Below, in pieces: positions 1 through 8,702 of a stretch of DNA of 64,000 nt. The translations under genes and the position numbers were made by a program. Position 1 is the stretch's first letter. Every line of letters starts with the position of its first letter. The notes beneath the pieces were generated by a model. That model made no database searches. It saw nothing but the letters and a program-made list of their open reading frames with translations, and was not told where the DNA came from. Source of the DNA: Brevundimonas sp. NIBR10 (GTDB lineage: Bacteria > Pseudomonadota > Alphaproteobacteria > Caulobacterales > Caulobacteraceae); NCBI RefSeq assembly GCF_027912515.1, contig NZ_CP115464.1, positions 1,364,001 to 1,428,000 on the forward strand, read 5' to 3'.

Positions 1-1597
1 CGGTTTCTTCCCAGGCCAGGCAGGCTTCGAGCAGGTGCATGTGACAGTTGGACTGCCAGGCGTCGTCTCCCCCCTCGATCAGGGCGCCGTTGGGCAGCGA
101 GCGGGCGCGCAGGGCCTCACGGATCTTGACCGCCCGTGCCTCGATTGTCGGCTCGGCGCATCCGGCACCCTTGGCCATCGCCAGGGCGAACATCACGAAG
201 GCCTGATCATAGACCATGGCCGTTTCGTCGAGCGGCGTCCCGTCCGCCGCCAGCAGGGTCCGGCAAAGGCCGTCGTCGCGCAGGTAGTCGGCGATCAGGC
301 GATCGACGCCCTGGTCGACACAGCGTTTCCACGGGCCTCGCCAGCCCATCTGGCCGGCCTGGGCGAAGACGTAGATCTGGCGCGCCTGGACCCGCGCCCG
401 GCGCGAGGTCTGCACGGGCCGGCCGTCCATGCCGATGACCTCCGCGAACACGCCGCGCTCGTCCTGGCCCAGGGAGGACCAGATCGGAAGGGCGCGCAGG
501 CGCATCCAGTCGGCAAACCGTCGCCCGCCGGTGGCCAGGATTTCGGGAATCGGCCTTACGAAATCCAGATGCTGGGGAGAAGCGACCCTGAGGCGATCGA
601 CGATACGCTTGACGTCCTGGGCGCGCGACAGGTCGCACACGAGGACCGCGTCCTTCTCTGCGATGATCGCCAGGTTCCGTACGCCGAGTGCGGCGACCAT
701 GATGCCGTCAGCGGACCGGGCGAGGCAGCCTTCGGAGTCCTCGAAGATGTGGAGGCCCGTGTCGCCCTCGCCACTCGCGGCAATCGCGTCCCATGCCCCC
801 AGGTCGGACCATCCGAAATGCACTTCGAGCACCGAAGCGAGCCGGGTCTTTTCCATCAAGGCGTAGTCGATCGAGATCTTCGGTGCCGCGGTGAAGGCCT
901 CGGTCAGGACTTCCACGTCAGCCAGACCGCGGGGCGGCAGGGCCGCCTGCACCGCCGCCTCGACCGCCGGTGCATGGGTCCGGAGTTCTGACAGCAGGGT
1001 GCGGGCCGCGACCACGAAATTGCCGCTGTTCCACAGATAGCCGGCGGAGATATACTCACCCGCCGTCGATGCGTCGGGCTTTTCGATGAACCGATCGATG
1101 TCGGAAAGTCCGCGTCCGGACGGTTTGATGTATCCGTAGGCTGATGAAGCCTCGCTGGGCGAGACGCCCAAGGTCACGACCCGGCCTTCGGCGGCCGCGA
1201 CGGCCGCGGTGCGTACGGCCTCTCGAAAGGCGTCGTGCTCGGGGATGTGATGATCGGAGGCCACAAAGGCGTTCACGCCGCCCGGGTCTTCACGTTCGGT
1301 CCAGGCCGCCGCTGCGGCCATCGCGGCTGCTGAGTCCCGTGCTTCGGGCTCCAGCAGCACGTGGGCGGACACGCCGATCTCGTCCAATTGCTCGACGATC
1401 CAGGGGCGGTGAGAGACCCCGGCGACCACGATCAGTCGGCCTCCGTTGTCGGCCAGCGCCGCGACACGCAACACGGTTTCCTGAAAGAGCGAGCGATTGC
1501 CGGCCAGAGGGATGAATTGTTTGGGTCGGGAAGGCCTGGAAGCAGGCCACAGACGGGTCCCCGACCCACCGCACATGATCACAGGATAAATTTTCAT
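1..1597 (-). CDS. Mannose-1-phosphate guanylyltransferase fused to AGE-type isomerase domain (3' end outside window)
   Basis: The gene enters from the left edge, so the C-terminus is missing; about 532 codons are visible from the ATG at 1597. The N-terminal ~350 residues form a sugar nucleotidyltransferase with CGGSGTRLWP and RPKQF near the start and FIEKPD and NSGNF further in, typical of GDP-mannose pyrophosphorylases. The remainder looks like an N-acylglucosamine 2-epimerase/phosphomannose-isomerase (AGE) barrel, with the signature NCHMHLLE at about residues 517-524 (the family usually has NPHMHLLE). Classical bifunctional ManC/AlgA enzymes carry a cupin isomerase instead. The likely role is making GDP-mannose from mannose-6-P or fructose-6-P in the cytoplasm. 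It lies about 100 bp downstream of the PtmE/LegX-like gene on the same strand and may share its transcript. Confidence 0.85.
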   Translation of the reverse strand, partial: MKIYPVIMCGGSGTRLWPASRPSRPKQFIPLAGNRSLFQETVLRVAALADNGGRLIVVAGVSHRPWIVEQLDEIGVSAHVLLEPEARDSAAAMAAAAAWTEREDPGGVNAFVASDHHIPEHDAFREAVRTAAVAAAEGRVVTLGVSPSEASSAYGYIKPSGRGLSDIDRFIEKPDASTAGEYISAGYLWNSGNFVVAARTLLSELRTHAPAVEAAVQAALPPRGLADVEVLTEAFTAAPKISIDYALMEKTRLASVLEVHFGWSDLGAWDAIAASGEGDTGLHIFEDSEGCLARSADGIMVAALGVRNLAIIAEKDAVLVCDLSRAQDVKRIVDRLRVASPQHLDFVRPIPEILATGGRRFADWMRLRALPIWSSLGQDERGVFAEVIGMDGRPVQTSRRARVQARQIYVFAQAGQMGWRGPWKRCVDQGVDRLIADYLRDDGLCRTLLAADGTPLDETAMVYDQAFVMFALAMAKGAGCAEPTIEARAVKIREALRARSLPNGALIEGGDDAWQSNCHMHLLEACLAWEET

Positions 1598-1700
1598 CGC
1601 CCGCTGCTTAGCGGAGGCTGAAAGGTTTGCGAAGCAGATTTGTTGGACGGCTCACGGGCTCCGTAGCGTGTTCCCGAAGCGTTCGTGGCATCGACCTCCG

Positions 1701-2768
1701 TCAGGTCGCCGGAGGCGCGAAAACTGCCCCGAAATCCGTCTGCGCATTCTCGAAATCGGGCGGGCGGCCGATGTCCAGCCAGTATTCGTGGATGGGATAG
1801 GCACCGACCGTATCGCCGTCGGCGGCGAGAGCCGCCAGGAGTTCGGGCATGTCATAGGGGCCCTGGGCCGGGACGCGGGCCAGGACGGACGGATCGAGGC
1901 AATAGACGCCGGCGTTGGCCTGCCAGCGGAAGGTGGGCTTTTCGCGCAGGGACACCAGGCGCGAGCCGTCGATCTCGGCGACGCCGTGGGGAGCCTGAAA
2001 GGCGTGTTCGCGCACGCACAGACTGGCCCGGGCCCCCAGATCGATGTGGAAATCGATCAGGTCGGCAAAGCTCATCCGGGTCAGCAGGTCGCCGTTCATG
2101 ACCAGCATCGGGCCGTCCAGCGGTTCGTCGAGCAGGGCCAGGGCCCCCGCCGTGCCGCGCGGGTGATCCTCGCGCAGATAGCGGATCTCGATCCCCATGG
2201 CTGAGCCGTCGCCGAAATGCTCCTCGATCATCTCGGCCAGGTAGTTGACCGCCAGCCGGAACCGCCAGAAGCCCTGGTCGCGCAGCCGCTCGATGATGGT
2301 CTCCAGCAGGGGCCGCCCCGCCACCTTCAGCATCGGCTTGGGGCAGTTCTGGGTCAGGGGGGCCAGGCGCACGCCGCGTCCCCCGGCCATGATGACCACC
2401 AGAGTGTCGCGGGTCGCCGAGATGCCGATCGCGTCGGGATACAGGCCGATGACCCGCCCCTCGGCGTCCAGCATCGGGGCCAACTGCACCCCGCGGTCCG
2501 ACAGCCGCCGCACCGCCTCGGCCTCGGACCCGCCGGTGCGCAGGGCGACGGGATCCAGGTTCATGACTTCGCGGACGGCCGCGTCCATCTCGATCCGCCG
2601 CATCAGGCCGCGCCGGATGTCGCCGTCGGTCAAGGTTCCCAGCAGTCGGCGGTCCGCATCGACCACGACCAGGAGCTTTCGCCGCACCCCGTCCATCCGC
2701 TCGATGGCGGTCAGAAGGGTGTCGTCGGGACCGAGCAGGTTGCCGGAAATGTCGCCGGGTCGGCTCAT
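1701..2768 (-). CDS. ptmE: CBS-domain sugar-1-phosphate nucleotidyltransferase, PtmE/LegX type (legionaminic acid pathway)
   Basis: This 355-residue protein has two CBS motifs in the first ~115 residues followed by a nucleotidyltransferase domain with MAGGRGVRLAPLT and PKPML. This is the layout of Campylobacter PtmE (glucosamine-1-P guanylyltransferase) and of the LegX marker of legionaminic-acid loci. It probably makes GDP-GlcN or GDP-GlcNAc, the activated sugar used by the next enzyme, LegB. The ATG at 2768 overlaps the legB stop by four bases (ATGA), so the two are translationally coupled. The open frame continues upstream through legB in another frame, but the homology starts here. PtmE and LegX are functional names taken from family knowledge; the specificity for GDP is inferred. 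Confidence 0.85.
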   Translation of the reverse strand: MSRPGDISGNLLGPDDTLLTAIERMDGVRRKLLVVVDADRRLLGTLTDGDIRRGLMRRIEMDAAVREVMNLDPVALRTGGSEAEAVRRLSDRGVQLAPMLDAEGRVIGLYPDAIGISATRDTLVVIMAGGRGVRLAPLTQNCPKPMLKVAGRPLLETIIERLRDQGFWRFRLAVNYLAEMIEEHFGDGSAMGIEIRYLREDHPRGTAGALALLDEPLDGPMLVMNGDLLTRMSFADLIDFHIDLGARASLCVREHAFQAPHGVAEIDGSRLVSLREKPTFRWQANAGVYCLDPSVLARVPAQGPYDMPELLAALAADGDTVGAYPIHEYWLDIGRPPDFENAQTDFGAVFAPPAT

Positions 2769-3781
2769 ACGGCGTACTCGTCGGGGCGATAAAGGGTCGG
2801 GTTGGCGCGGATGAAATCGACGGTGCGGGCCAGGCCTTCTTCGACCGACACGCGCGGTGCCCAGCCGAGCTTGGCCCGGGCCAGGGACGCGTCGGCGATC
2901 AGCCGTTCCACCTCGCTGGCGGGCGGCCGCATCCGGGTCTCGTCGGCGACGACCTCGACCGGAACGCCGGCGGCCGTCGCGATCATCTCGGGCAGGTCGC
3001 CGATGCGGACCTCGCGCCCGCCGCCGGTGTGGATCGTCTCGCCCTCGACGCCCGGCGTGATCCCGGCGCGCAGGAAGGCATCCACCGTATCGTCCACGAA
3101 GACGAAATCGCGCGTCGGCCGGGTGTCGCCCAGCTTGACCGGCCGCCCGGCCAGCATCTGCACGGCGATGGCGGGGATGACCGCGCGCGCACTCTGGCGC
3201 GGGCCGAAGGTGTTGAACGGGCGCAGGGTCACCACCGGCGTTCCGAACGACCGGTGATAGCTCTCGGCCAGTTTGTCGGCGGCGATCTTGGTGGCGGAAT
3301 AGGGCGACTGGCCGACCAGGGGATGGGCCTCGGTCATCGGAATGGTCTGGGCCGAGCCATAGACCTCGCTGGTCGAGGTATGGACCATCCGCCCGACGTC
3401 CAGTTCGCGCACGGCCTGAAGTACATTCAGCGTCCCAAACATATTGGTCCGCACATAGCTTTCGGGCGCGAGGTACGAATAGGGGATGGCGATGAGGGCA
3501 CCGAGGTGAAACACGATGTCGCGGTCCCGCACCGCGTCGGTGACACTGTCGCGGTCGGCCAGATCGCCGCGCCGGACGTCGATGGCCTTGCGCACCCCTG
3601 ACCGGTCCAGCCAGCCGGCGTCTCCGTCCGAAGTATAGCGGACCAGCACCCGCACCTGCGCACCGCACTCGACCAGCCGCTCGGTCAGCCGGCTACCGAT
3701 GAAGCCGCCCGCACCGGTGACCAGGACGCGTTTGCCGGCAAGTCCGGACAGGATGTCGTCGGCCTGGATGGCGTCGCTCAC
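2765..3781 (-). CDS. legB: NAD-dependent GlcNAc-nucleotide 4,6-dehydratase, LegB type
   Basis: This is an extended short-chain dehydrogenase of about 338 residues. It has the Rossmann motif GAGGFIGS near the N-terminus, TSTSEVYG and the catalytic SPYSATK (Tyr-x3-Lys) in the middle, and a RPFNTFGPRQS segment. These fit the nucleotide-sugar 4,6-dehydratases of legionaminic-acid loci. It would make the 4-keto-6-deoxy intermediate used by LegC. The frame is open to a TTG at 3829, but I prefer the GTG at 3781: it is preceded by GAGGGAG with an 8-base spacing, and the Rossmann fold begins soon after. It is divergently transcribed from legF across a short intergenic region. Confidence 0.87.
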   Translation of the reverse strand: MSDAIQADDILSGLAGKRVLVTGAGGFIGSRLTERLVECGAQVRVLVRYTSDGDAGWLDRSGVRKAIDVRRGDLADRDSVTDAVRDRDIVFHLGALIAIPYSYLAPESYVRTNMFGTLNVLQAVRELDVGRMVHTSTSEVYGSAQTIPMTEAHPLVGQSPYSATKIAADKLAESYHRSFGTPVVTLRPFNTFGPRQSARAVIPAIAVQMLAGRPVKLGDTRPTRDFVFVDDTVDAFLRAGITPGVEGETIHTGGGREVRIGDLPEMIATAAGVPVEVVADETRMRPPASEVERLIADASLARAKLGWAPRVSVEEGLARTVDFIRANPTLYRPDEYAV

Positions 3782-3891
3782 GATGAAGGCTCCCTCGGCC
3801 TCGAAGCCGTGGCCCGCAATGTCGTCCAACGCGGTTAACCAGACGTAAGGCGCGGCCTGTTCTGATCACGGCGAACCGGGAAGGGCAGGCG

Positions 3892-4581
3892 ATGATCGAC
3901 GGCAAACGCGTGCTCGCCATCGTCCCGGCCCGCGCGGGCTCGGAGCGGCTGCCGGGCAAGAATGTGCGCCCCATGGCCGGGCGGCCGATGGTCGAATGGA
4001 CGCTGCGGGCCGGGCTGGAGGCAGTGACGATCGACCGGCTGGTGGTCTCGACCGACGATCCGGCGGTGGCCGGGTTTGCGCGCGCCATGGAGATCGGGGT
4101 GATCGACCGCCCCGACTATCTGGCCGGCTCGACCGCCTCGGTCATCGACGCCGTCGACCATGCGCTGGAGACGGTGGGTGGTGTCTGGGACTATGTCGTC
4201 CTGCTCCAGCCGACCTCGCCCCTGCGCACCGCCGCCGACATCGACGGCGCCGTGACCATGTGCGAGGCGCGGGGCGGGCCTGCCGTGATCGGGGTCTCAC
4301 CCATGTCCAAGCCGCCGGGCTTCTATGGTCGCGTGGACGAGGCCGGCACCTATCACAAGGCCGAGGCCTCGGCCGACGAGCCGGTGGTCATCAACGGCGC
4401 CGTCTACGTCGGCCGGCCGGAGCGCCTGCGGATCGACCGCTCGTTCCAGACGGAGGGCACCCTGGCCTGGGTCATGCCGGCCGAGCAGGGCTGGGACGTT
4501 GACACCCTGTTCGATTTCACGATGGCCGAGGCATTGATGACAAATCGAGAGCCATCTTCTCCTTCGTCATTTGAGGCGTAG
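3892..4581 (+). CDS. legF: CMP-legionaminic acid synthase (acylneuraminate cytidylyltransferase)
   Basis: The 229-residue protein begins with the nucleotide-binding motif IVPARAGSERLPGKN, followed by STDD and LLQPTSPLR, the hallmarks of NeuA/LegF/PseF cytidylyltransferases. It activates the nonulosonic acid with CTP, the last cytoplasmic step before a glycosyltransferase transfers the sugar. Given LegB, LegC, LegG, LegH and LegI nearby, legionaminate is the most likely substrate, but sequence alone does not exclude a pseudaminate or neuraminate activity. The last dozen residues (Ser/Pro-rich) look unconserved. It is the only sugar-pathway gene of this region on the plus strand. Confidence 0.88.
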   Translation: MIDGKRVLAIVPARAGSERLPGKNVRPMAGRPMVEWTLRAGLEAVTIDRLVVSTDDPAVAGFARAMEIGVIDRPDYLAGSTASVIDAVDHALETVGGVWDYVVLLQPTSPLRTAADIDGAVTMCEARGGPAVIGVSPMSKPPGFYGRVDEAGTYHKAEASADEPVVINGAVYVGRPERLRIDRSFQTEGTLAWVMPAEQGWDVDTLFDFTMAEALMTNREPSSPSSFEA

Positions 4582-4657
4582 CGAAGCGCAGATCTGGAAT
4601 GACGACTTTAGGGCGGATACCGTCTGACTCCGGCTGATGTTTCGCAACTTCAAGCCA

Positions 4658-4684
4658 CCAATCCCTTGCCGCACAAGGGATTGG
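4658..4684 (+). repeat. Palindromic hairpin downstream of legF (dispersed element copy 1)
   Basis: A perfect 11-bp stem, CCAATCCCTTG/CAAGGGATTGG, encloses a 5-base loop about 75 bases after the legF stop. There is no clear T-run, so it is a weak terminator. Together with the preceding TTCGCAACTTC it resembles the element at 36113-36165 in the opposite orientation. Confidence 0.55.
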
Positions 4685-4779
4685 TCGATTCTCGGTGCCT
4701 TCTGTCTGGCGCTGCTCCCGGCTGTGGTAGACTGGGCCATCCTACCCGGTCTTTGACAATCTCGATCGCGCCGATGTCG

Positions 4780-4872
4780 GAGTCCGGACTCAACGGACTC
4801 TAATTTGGAGTCCGGACTCTTCGGACTCTTCGGACTCTTCGGACTCTTCGGACTCTAATTTTGAGTCCGGAC
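4780..4872. repeat. Palindrome-bounded tandem 9-mer repeat between legF and legG
   Basis: Two perfect 12-bp palindromes GAGTCCGGACTC (4780-4791 and 4808-4819) and a third near copy (4863-4872) bracket four exact tandem copies of TTCGGACTC (4820-4855). It sits immediately 3' of the legG stop on the minus strand. The out-of-frame translation is a run of Ser-Glu-Glu and is not part of any convincing gene. Confidence 0.9.
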
Positions 4873-4877
4873 CGGGC

Positions 4878-6041
4878 TCAAGGCCGATCGACAAACGGCT
4901 TGCGCACCAATTCATCGAACGTCGTTCTCTCAAGAATCTCGACGATCTGTCCGGCCGCATCCCCGTCTCCGAACGGCACCGGCTGGCGGCGGGCGCCCTC
5001 GGCGAAGGTGGGGTCGAGCGCGCGGGCCAGGGCCCCGGCGACGGCCTGTGGCGTGTTCGCACAATCGACCACACTGGGCGGCTTGATCCGGCCGTCCTGG
5101 CGACCCCCGACATTAACCGAGGGGACACAGGCGATCGGGGCCTCGATCACCCCGCTGGAGGAGTTGCCGACCACGGCGTCGCAGGCGGTCAGGGCGGCGG
5201 CATAGCGCGCCGCGCCGAGGGACTCATAGAGCATCACCTGGTCCGGTCGCTCGGCGGCGAAGGCGTCGAGCGCCGCGCGCACGGCGTCTGAACCCACGTC
5301 GGCGTTGGGCCGGGTGATGACCAGCTTGCGGTCCTTTACCGACGCCAGCCCACCCAGGAAGGCCGCGATCTGATCGGCGGGGCTCATCGCTGCCAGGGTC
5401 TCGGGGTGGAAGGTGACCAGCAGGAAGCCGGGCTCCAGATCCGCCTCCAGCATACGCGCCACCGTCGCCCGGTCGGCGCGGGCGGCCCGGATCGTCTCGA
5501 CCGCCGTGGAGCCGACGGTGAATACCCGGTCGGGTGCCTCGCCCAGTTGCAATATCCTCTGGCGGTAAGGTTCGGCGGCCGTGAAATGCAGGGCCGACAG
5601 CTTGGTCACGGCGTGGCGGATGGCGTCGTCGACCGCGCCGGTGGTCCTGTGGCCCCCTTCCAGATGCAGGATTGGTAGGCCGAACGGAACCGCCGCTGCC
5701 GCCGCCGCCAGCACCTCGGTCCGGTCGCCCAGCACCATCAGGGCGTCGAGCCTGAGACCGGGCAGGGCGGCCCCCAGTCCTGCCAGCACCGCCGCCATGT
5801 CCGCCGCGACATCGGCGGGCGCGTTTCCGACCAGGGGAACCGGGATCAGGGCGGCGGGCGTTCGTCCATCCGCCTCGATCTCCGACAGGGTTCGCCCGTG
5901 CCTCTCCGACAGATGGGTTCCGCTGACGATCAGCACGGGCTCCAGCCACGCCGAGGCCTCCATCGCCGACAGCACCGGCCGCAGCAGGCCATACTCCGCG
6001 CGGGTCGCGGTGAAGACGCCGATGCGCGCCCGGACCGTCAT
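4878..6041 (-). CDS. legG: Hydrolysing 2-epimerase of legionaminic acid synthesis (NeuC family)
   Basis: The 387-residue protein is a UDP-GlcNAc 2-epimerase/NeuC-family member. It has TATRAEYGLLRP at the N-terminus, LGDRTEV and LHLEGGHRTTGAVDDAIRH in the middle, and GNSSSGVIEAP in the C-terminal half. Such enzymes release the nucleotide and invert C2 to give the free 2,4-diacetamido-trideoxymannose used by LegI. Its ATG overlaps the legI stop by four bases, so the pair is coupled, with legI upstream. The stop lies just before the tandem 9-mer repeat. The precise substrate is inferred from pathway context. Confidence 0.9.
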   Translation of the reverse strand: MTVRARIGVFTATRAEYGLLRPVLSAMEASAWLEPVLIVSGTHLSERHGRTLSEIEADGRTPAALIPVPLVGNAPADVAADMAAVLAGLGAALPGLRLDALMVLGDRTEVLAAAAAAVPFGLPILHLEGGHRTTGAVDDAIRHAVTKLSALHFTAAEPYRQRILQLGEAPDRVFTVGSTAVETIRAARADRATVARMLEADLEPGFLLVTFHPETLAAMSPADQIAAFLGGLASVKDRKLVITRPNADVGSDAVRAALDAFAAERPDQVMLYESLGAARYAAALTACDAVVGNSSSGVIEAPIACVPSVNVGGRQDGRIKPPSVVDCANTPQAVAGALARALDPTFAEGARRQPVPFGDGDAAGQIVEILERTTFDELVRKPFVDRP

Positions 6042-7120
6042 GGGTCGATCAGCTCGTCGGCGGCGTAGGCTCGGGGCGAGGGTCGACCTTCCAGATCCCA
6101 GAGCCGCGCGGGGGCCAGACCCGCCCCGGCCCGGCGGGCGGCGAGGTTGTCGGACGAGAAGATCTCACCGGCGGCGATGGCCCGTCGCGCGACCAGACTG
6201 CGGCGGGCGACGGCGATGTTGGGCCGTTCCGCCTCGACCGGTGCCTTGACCGTGCTGCCGAGCGCCTCGGTCACCCGTCGCGCGCCGGCGACTAGGGCGG
6301 CCATCTGGTCCGGCTCCAGTGAGGCCTTGTGGTCGGGACCCTCGGCAGTGCTGTCCAGGGTCAGGTGCTTCTCGATCACGACGGCCCCGCGCGCCACGGC
6401 CGCCAGGGCGATGTCGATGCCCAGGGTGTGGTCCGAGTATCCCGGCCTGACGCCCAGCCCGGCATAGGCGTCGATCACCCTCAGATTGGCCTGGTCGTGG
6501 GGTGCGGGGTACTGGGTCACGCATTGCATGACCACCGTCCCGGCCAGGATCAGTGCCGCTTCGGCCGAGGCCAGTGCGGCGCGGAAGGCCGCGATCGACG
6601 GCCGCTCGCCGGACCCCGCCAGCCGGGCGAAGGCCACGCAGCCCAGGGCGTCCTCGACCTCGCTCATTTCCGCCATCCCGGTAGACAGCAGCAGGGGCCG
6701 GTCCAGCCGGGCCAGGTCCAGCAGGAAGGGCAGGTTGGTCAGTTCGCCCGACCCCACCTTGATCCGCGTCATCCCCAGGTCGTCGATCAGCATCCGCGCC
6801 GAGCCGATGTCGAACGGCGTGGACAGGAACCCTATGTGGTGCGCCGCGCAGTGATCGACGACCCGCCTCAGGCCGGCCGGCGACAGCACCAGCCGGGCCA
6901 GCATCTCCGCCTGTGTCGGGCCCTGGCCGGCCGCGGACTGATAGGCGGCGGTCGGCGCGGCGGCCGTGGTCAGTTCCTTGGGGTCGAAGGTCTGGAACTT
7001 TACCGTGTCCGCCCCGGCACGTGCGGCGGCCTCGACCAGAGCCAAGGCCCGGTCCTCGCGGCCGTCGTGGTTCACCCCCGCCTCGGCGATGATCTCGCAG
7101 CGTTCAGCCTGGTGCGCCAT
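6038..7120 (-). CDS. legI: Legionaminic acid synthase (NeuB family)
   Basis: The protein (about 360 residues) has an N-terminal NeuB TIM barrel with IIAEAGVNHDG, FQTFDP, FLSTPFD, VGSGELTN, LSTGMA, YSDHTLG and EKHLTLD, followed by a C-terminal SAF (antifreeze-like) domain with RRSLVARRAI and LWDLEGR. It condenses phosphoenolpyruvate with the LegG product. The frame extends to a TTG at 7186, but the ATG at 7120 places the start directly before the conserved barrel; the ribosome binding site is weak for both. It is the first gene of the legI-legG pair. NeuB homologues make Neu, Leg or Pse; Leg is inferred from the neighbours. Confidence 0.9.
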   Translation of the reverse strand: MAHQAERCEIIAEAGVNHDGREDRALALVEAAARAGADTVKFQTFDPKELTTAAAPTAAYQSAAGQGPTQAEMLARLVLSPAGLRRVVDHCAAHHIGFLSTPFDIGSARMLIDDLGMTRIKVGSGELTNLPFLLDLARLDRPLLLSTGMAEMSEVEDALGCVAFARLAGSGERPSIAAFRAALASAEAALILAGTVVMQCVTQYPAPHDQANLRVIDAYAGLGVRPGYSDHTLGIDIALAAVARGAVVIEKHLTLDSTAEGPDHKASLEPDQMAALVAGARRVTEALGSTVKAPVEAERPNIAVARRSLVARRAIAAGEIFSSDNLAARRAGAGLAPARLWDLEGRPSPRAYAADELIDP

Positions 7121-7366
7121 GACCGAATCTGTAGTCAGGTTCGCCCCGTTCCGAAAGCCGGACGGACCGGATCGTGTCACCTGCAATCCCGGATAGGGGT
7201 CATCGGACCGCTCGACACGATTTTTTCGTGTAGCTTCAACGCCACGGTCGCAGATTCACGCACGGGTAACGACGTTATCGCCTCGACCGACTATGGCAAC
7301 GCTGTTAGAGAGCCATCAGGCGGTGAGACCGCCGCATGAATCAATTTTGGCGGAGGGCTCACACCC

Positions 7367-8542
7367 ATGCGTATGAAGACGATGATCCTGGCGACCAGCG
7401 CGGCGGCGGCTCTTGCCCTGTCGACCGGCGCCGCTTCGGCGGAACCCGATGGCTGGTACGGTGCGGTTGACGCCGGCTATCAGCACATCGATCGCCGCAT
7501 CAACCTCGAGTCGGCGACGACGGGCAACAATTTCCGCATGGAAATCAACGACGGCTGGACCGCCTTCGCCCGCCTGGGCTACCGGTTCAACCCGAACTGG
7601 CGCGTTGAAGTCGAGGGCGGCTACCGCTCCGGCGACATCGGCACCTTCCGTGCCCGTCGCGGCCGCAACGGCGTCTGCAACCTGACGCCCGCCACCGGCC
7701 CCTGCTACTCGCCCGAAGGCGACGCGACCTCGACGACCCTGATGGCCAATGTCATCTATGACTTCGGCTTCGAATACTGGGGCATCCGTCCCTTCGTCGG
7801 CCTCGGCGCCGGTGTGAACCACGTCAACACCGACGTGATCGGCCGTCACCGCAACCTGCGCACCGTCGGCTTCGCCGCCGATGACTCCTCGACCAAGTTC
7901 GCCGCTCAGGCAATCGCCGGTCTGGCCTGGGCCGTTTCGGACCGCGCCAACATCGACCTGACCTACCGCTACCTGACGGGCGACATGGAGTTCTTCACGA
8001 CCTCCTCCGTCGCGGCCTTCTCGCAAGGCACGCTGGAAGGTGACTATGACTCGGCGCACAGCGTTTCGCTGGGCCTGCGTTACGCCTTCGGTCCGGAAGA
8101 AGTCGAAGCCCCGGTTGCGCCTCCCTACGTCGCTCCGCCGGCCCCGCCGGCCCCGACTCCAGTCGCGCCTCCGGCTCCGCCGCGTCCGACCGCTCCGGCC
8201 GCTCCGGTCGCTCGTGAGTTCGTGGTCTACTTCGACTGGGATCGCTCGGACCTGACGGCTGAAGCCCGCTCGGTCATCACGGCCGCCGCCAACTACGCCA
8301 AGACCGGTCGTCCGACCCGCGTCCTGGTCGTCGGCCACGCCGACACCTCCGGCTCGGCCGCCTACAACATCGGCCTGTCGAACCGCCGCGCCCGCACCAC
8401 GGCTGACGCCCTGGTCGCTCAAGGCGTCGCCGGTGGCGTGATCTCGCTGAACGGCGTCGGTGAAACGCAACTCGCCAAGGCCACGGCCGACGGCGTGCGC
8501 GAGCCCCTGAACCGTCGCGCCACGATCGGCATCAACTTCTAA
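7367..8542 (+). CDS. OmpA-family outer-membrane beta-barrel protein
   Basis: The 391-residue precursor has a Sec signal peptide (MRMKTMILATSAAAALAL, cleavage near ASA-EP) and an eight-strand-type OmpA barrel to about residue 225. A Pro/Ala-rich linker spans about 235-275, and a C-terminal OmpA peptidoglycan-binding domain contains VGHADTSGSAAYNIGLSNRRA-like residues and ends in Phe. It would anchor the outer membrane to peptidoglycan. The start is well supported by GGAGGG eight bases upstream. Strong codon bias (regular C-ending codons) and a strong terminator suggest high expression. It interrupts the sugar locus and is convergent with the glycosyltransferase gene. Confidence 0.93.
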   Translation: MRMKTMILATSAAAALALSTGAASAEPDGWYGAVDAGYQHIDRRINLESATTGNNFRMEINDGWTAFARLGYRFNPNWRVEVEGGYRSGDIGTFRARRGRNGVCNLTPATGPCYSPEGDATSTTLMANVIYDFGFEYWGIRPFVGLGAGVNHVNTDVIGRHRNLRTVGFAADDSSTKFAAQAIAGLAWAVSDRANIDLTYRYLTGDMEFFTTSSVAAFSQGTLEGDYDSAHSVSLGLRYAFGPEEVEAPVAPPYVAPPAPPAPTPVAPPAPPRPTAPAAPVAREFVVYFDWDRSDLTAEARSVITAAANYAKTGRPTRVLVVGHADTSGSAAYNIGLSNRRARTTADALVAQGVAGGVISLNGVGETQLAKATADGVREPLNRRATIGINF

Positions 8543-8604
8543 GATTGCTTCGAGGGATCCGGAGAAATCCGGGTCCCGAGATGGTCTGAAGTCGAAACGA
8601 CAAG

Positions 8605-8645
8605 AAACCGCCGGCCCCGCATCGCGAGGCCGGCGGTTTTCGTTT
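8605..8645 (+). terminator. Intrinsic terminator after the OmpA-like gene
   Basis: A perfect 12-bp stem AAACCGCCGGCC/GGCCGGCGGTTT with an 11-base loop is followed by TTTTCGTTT. It can act on the plus strand and, with its A-rich 5' side, possibly on the minus-strand glycosyltransferase gene too. Confidence 0.88.
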
Positions 8646-8702
8646 GGGGGTCGGCAGGACAGCGCCGTCCGGGGAACCGAGCGGCAGTCCCGGCGCTGCG
8701 AA

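Noticed and set aside
2769..3668. N-terminal extension of the ptmE frame back through legB
   Set aside because: The extension is Arg/Pro-rich and lies in a shadow frame of legB; the overlap ATGA and the CBS domain fix the start at 2768.
3830..3850. CtrA box between legB and legF
   Set aside because: GGTTAACC followed by GTAA gives only one good half-site; the second half and spacing do not match TTAA-N7-TTAA.
4780..4872. CRISPR array
   Set aside because: Units are 9 bases and directly adjacent, without spacers, and no cas gene is present.
4790..5128. Minus-strand frame ending in Ser-Glu-Glu repeats
   Set aside because: It is an out-of-frame reading of the 9-mer repeat and the end of legG.
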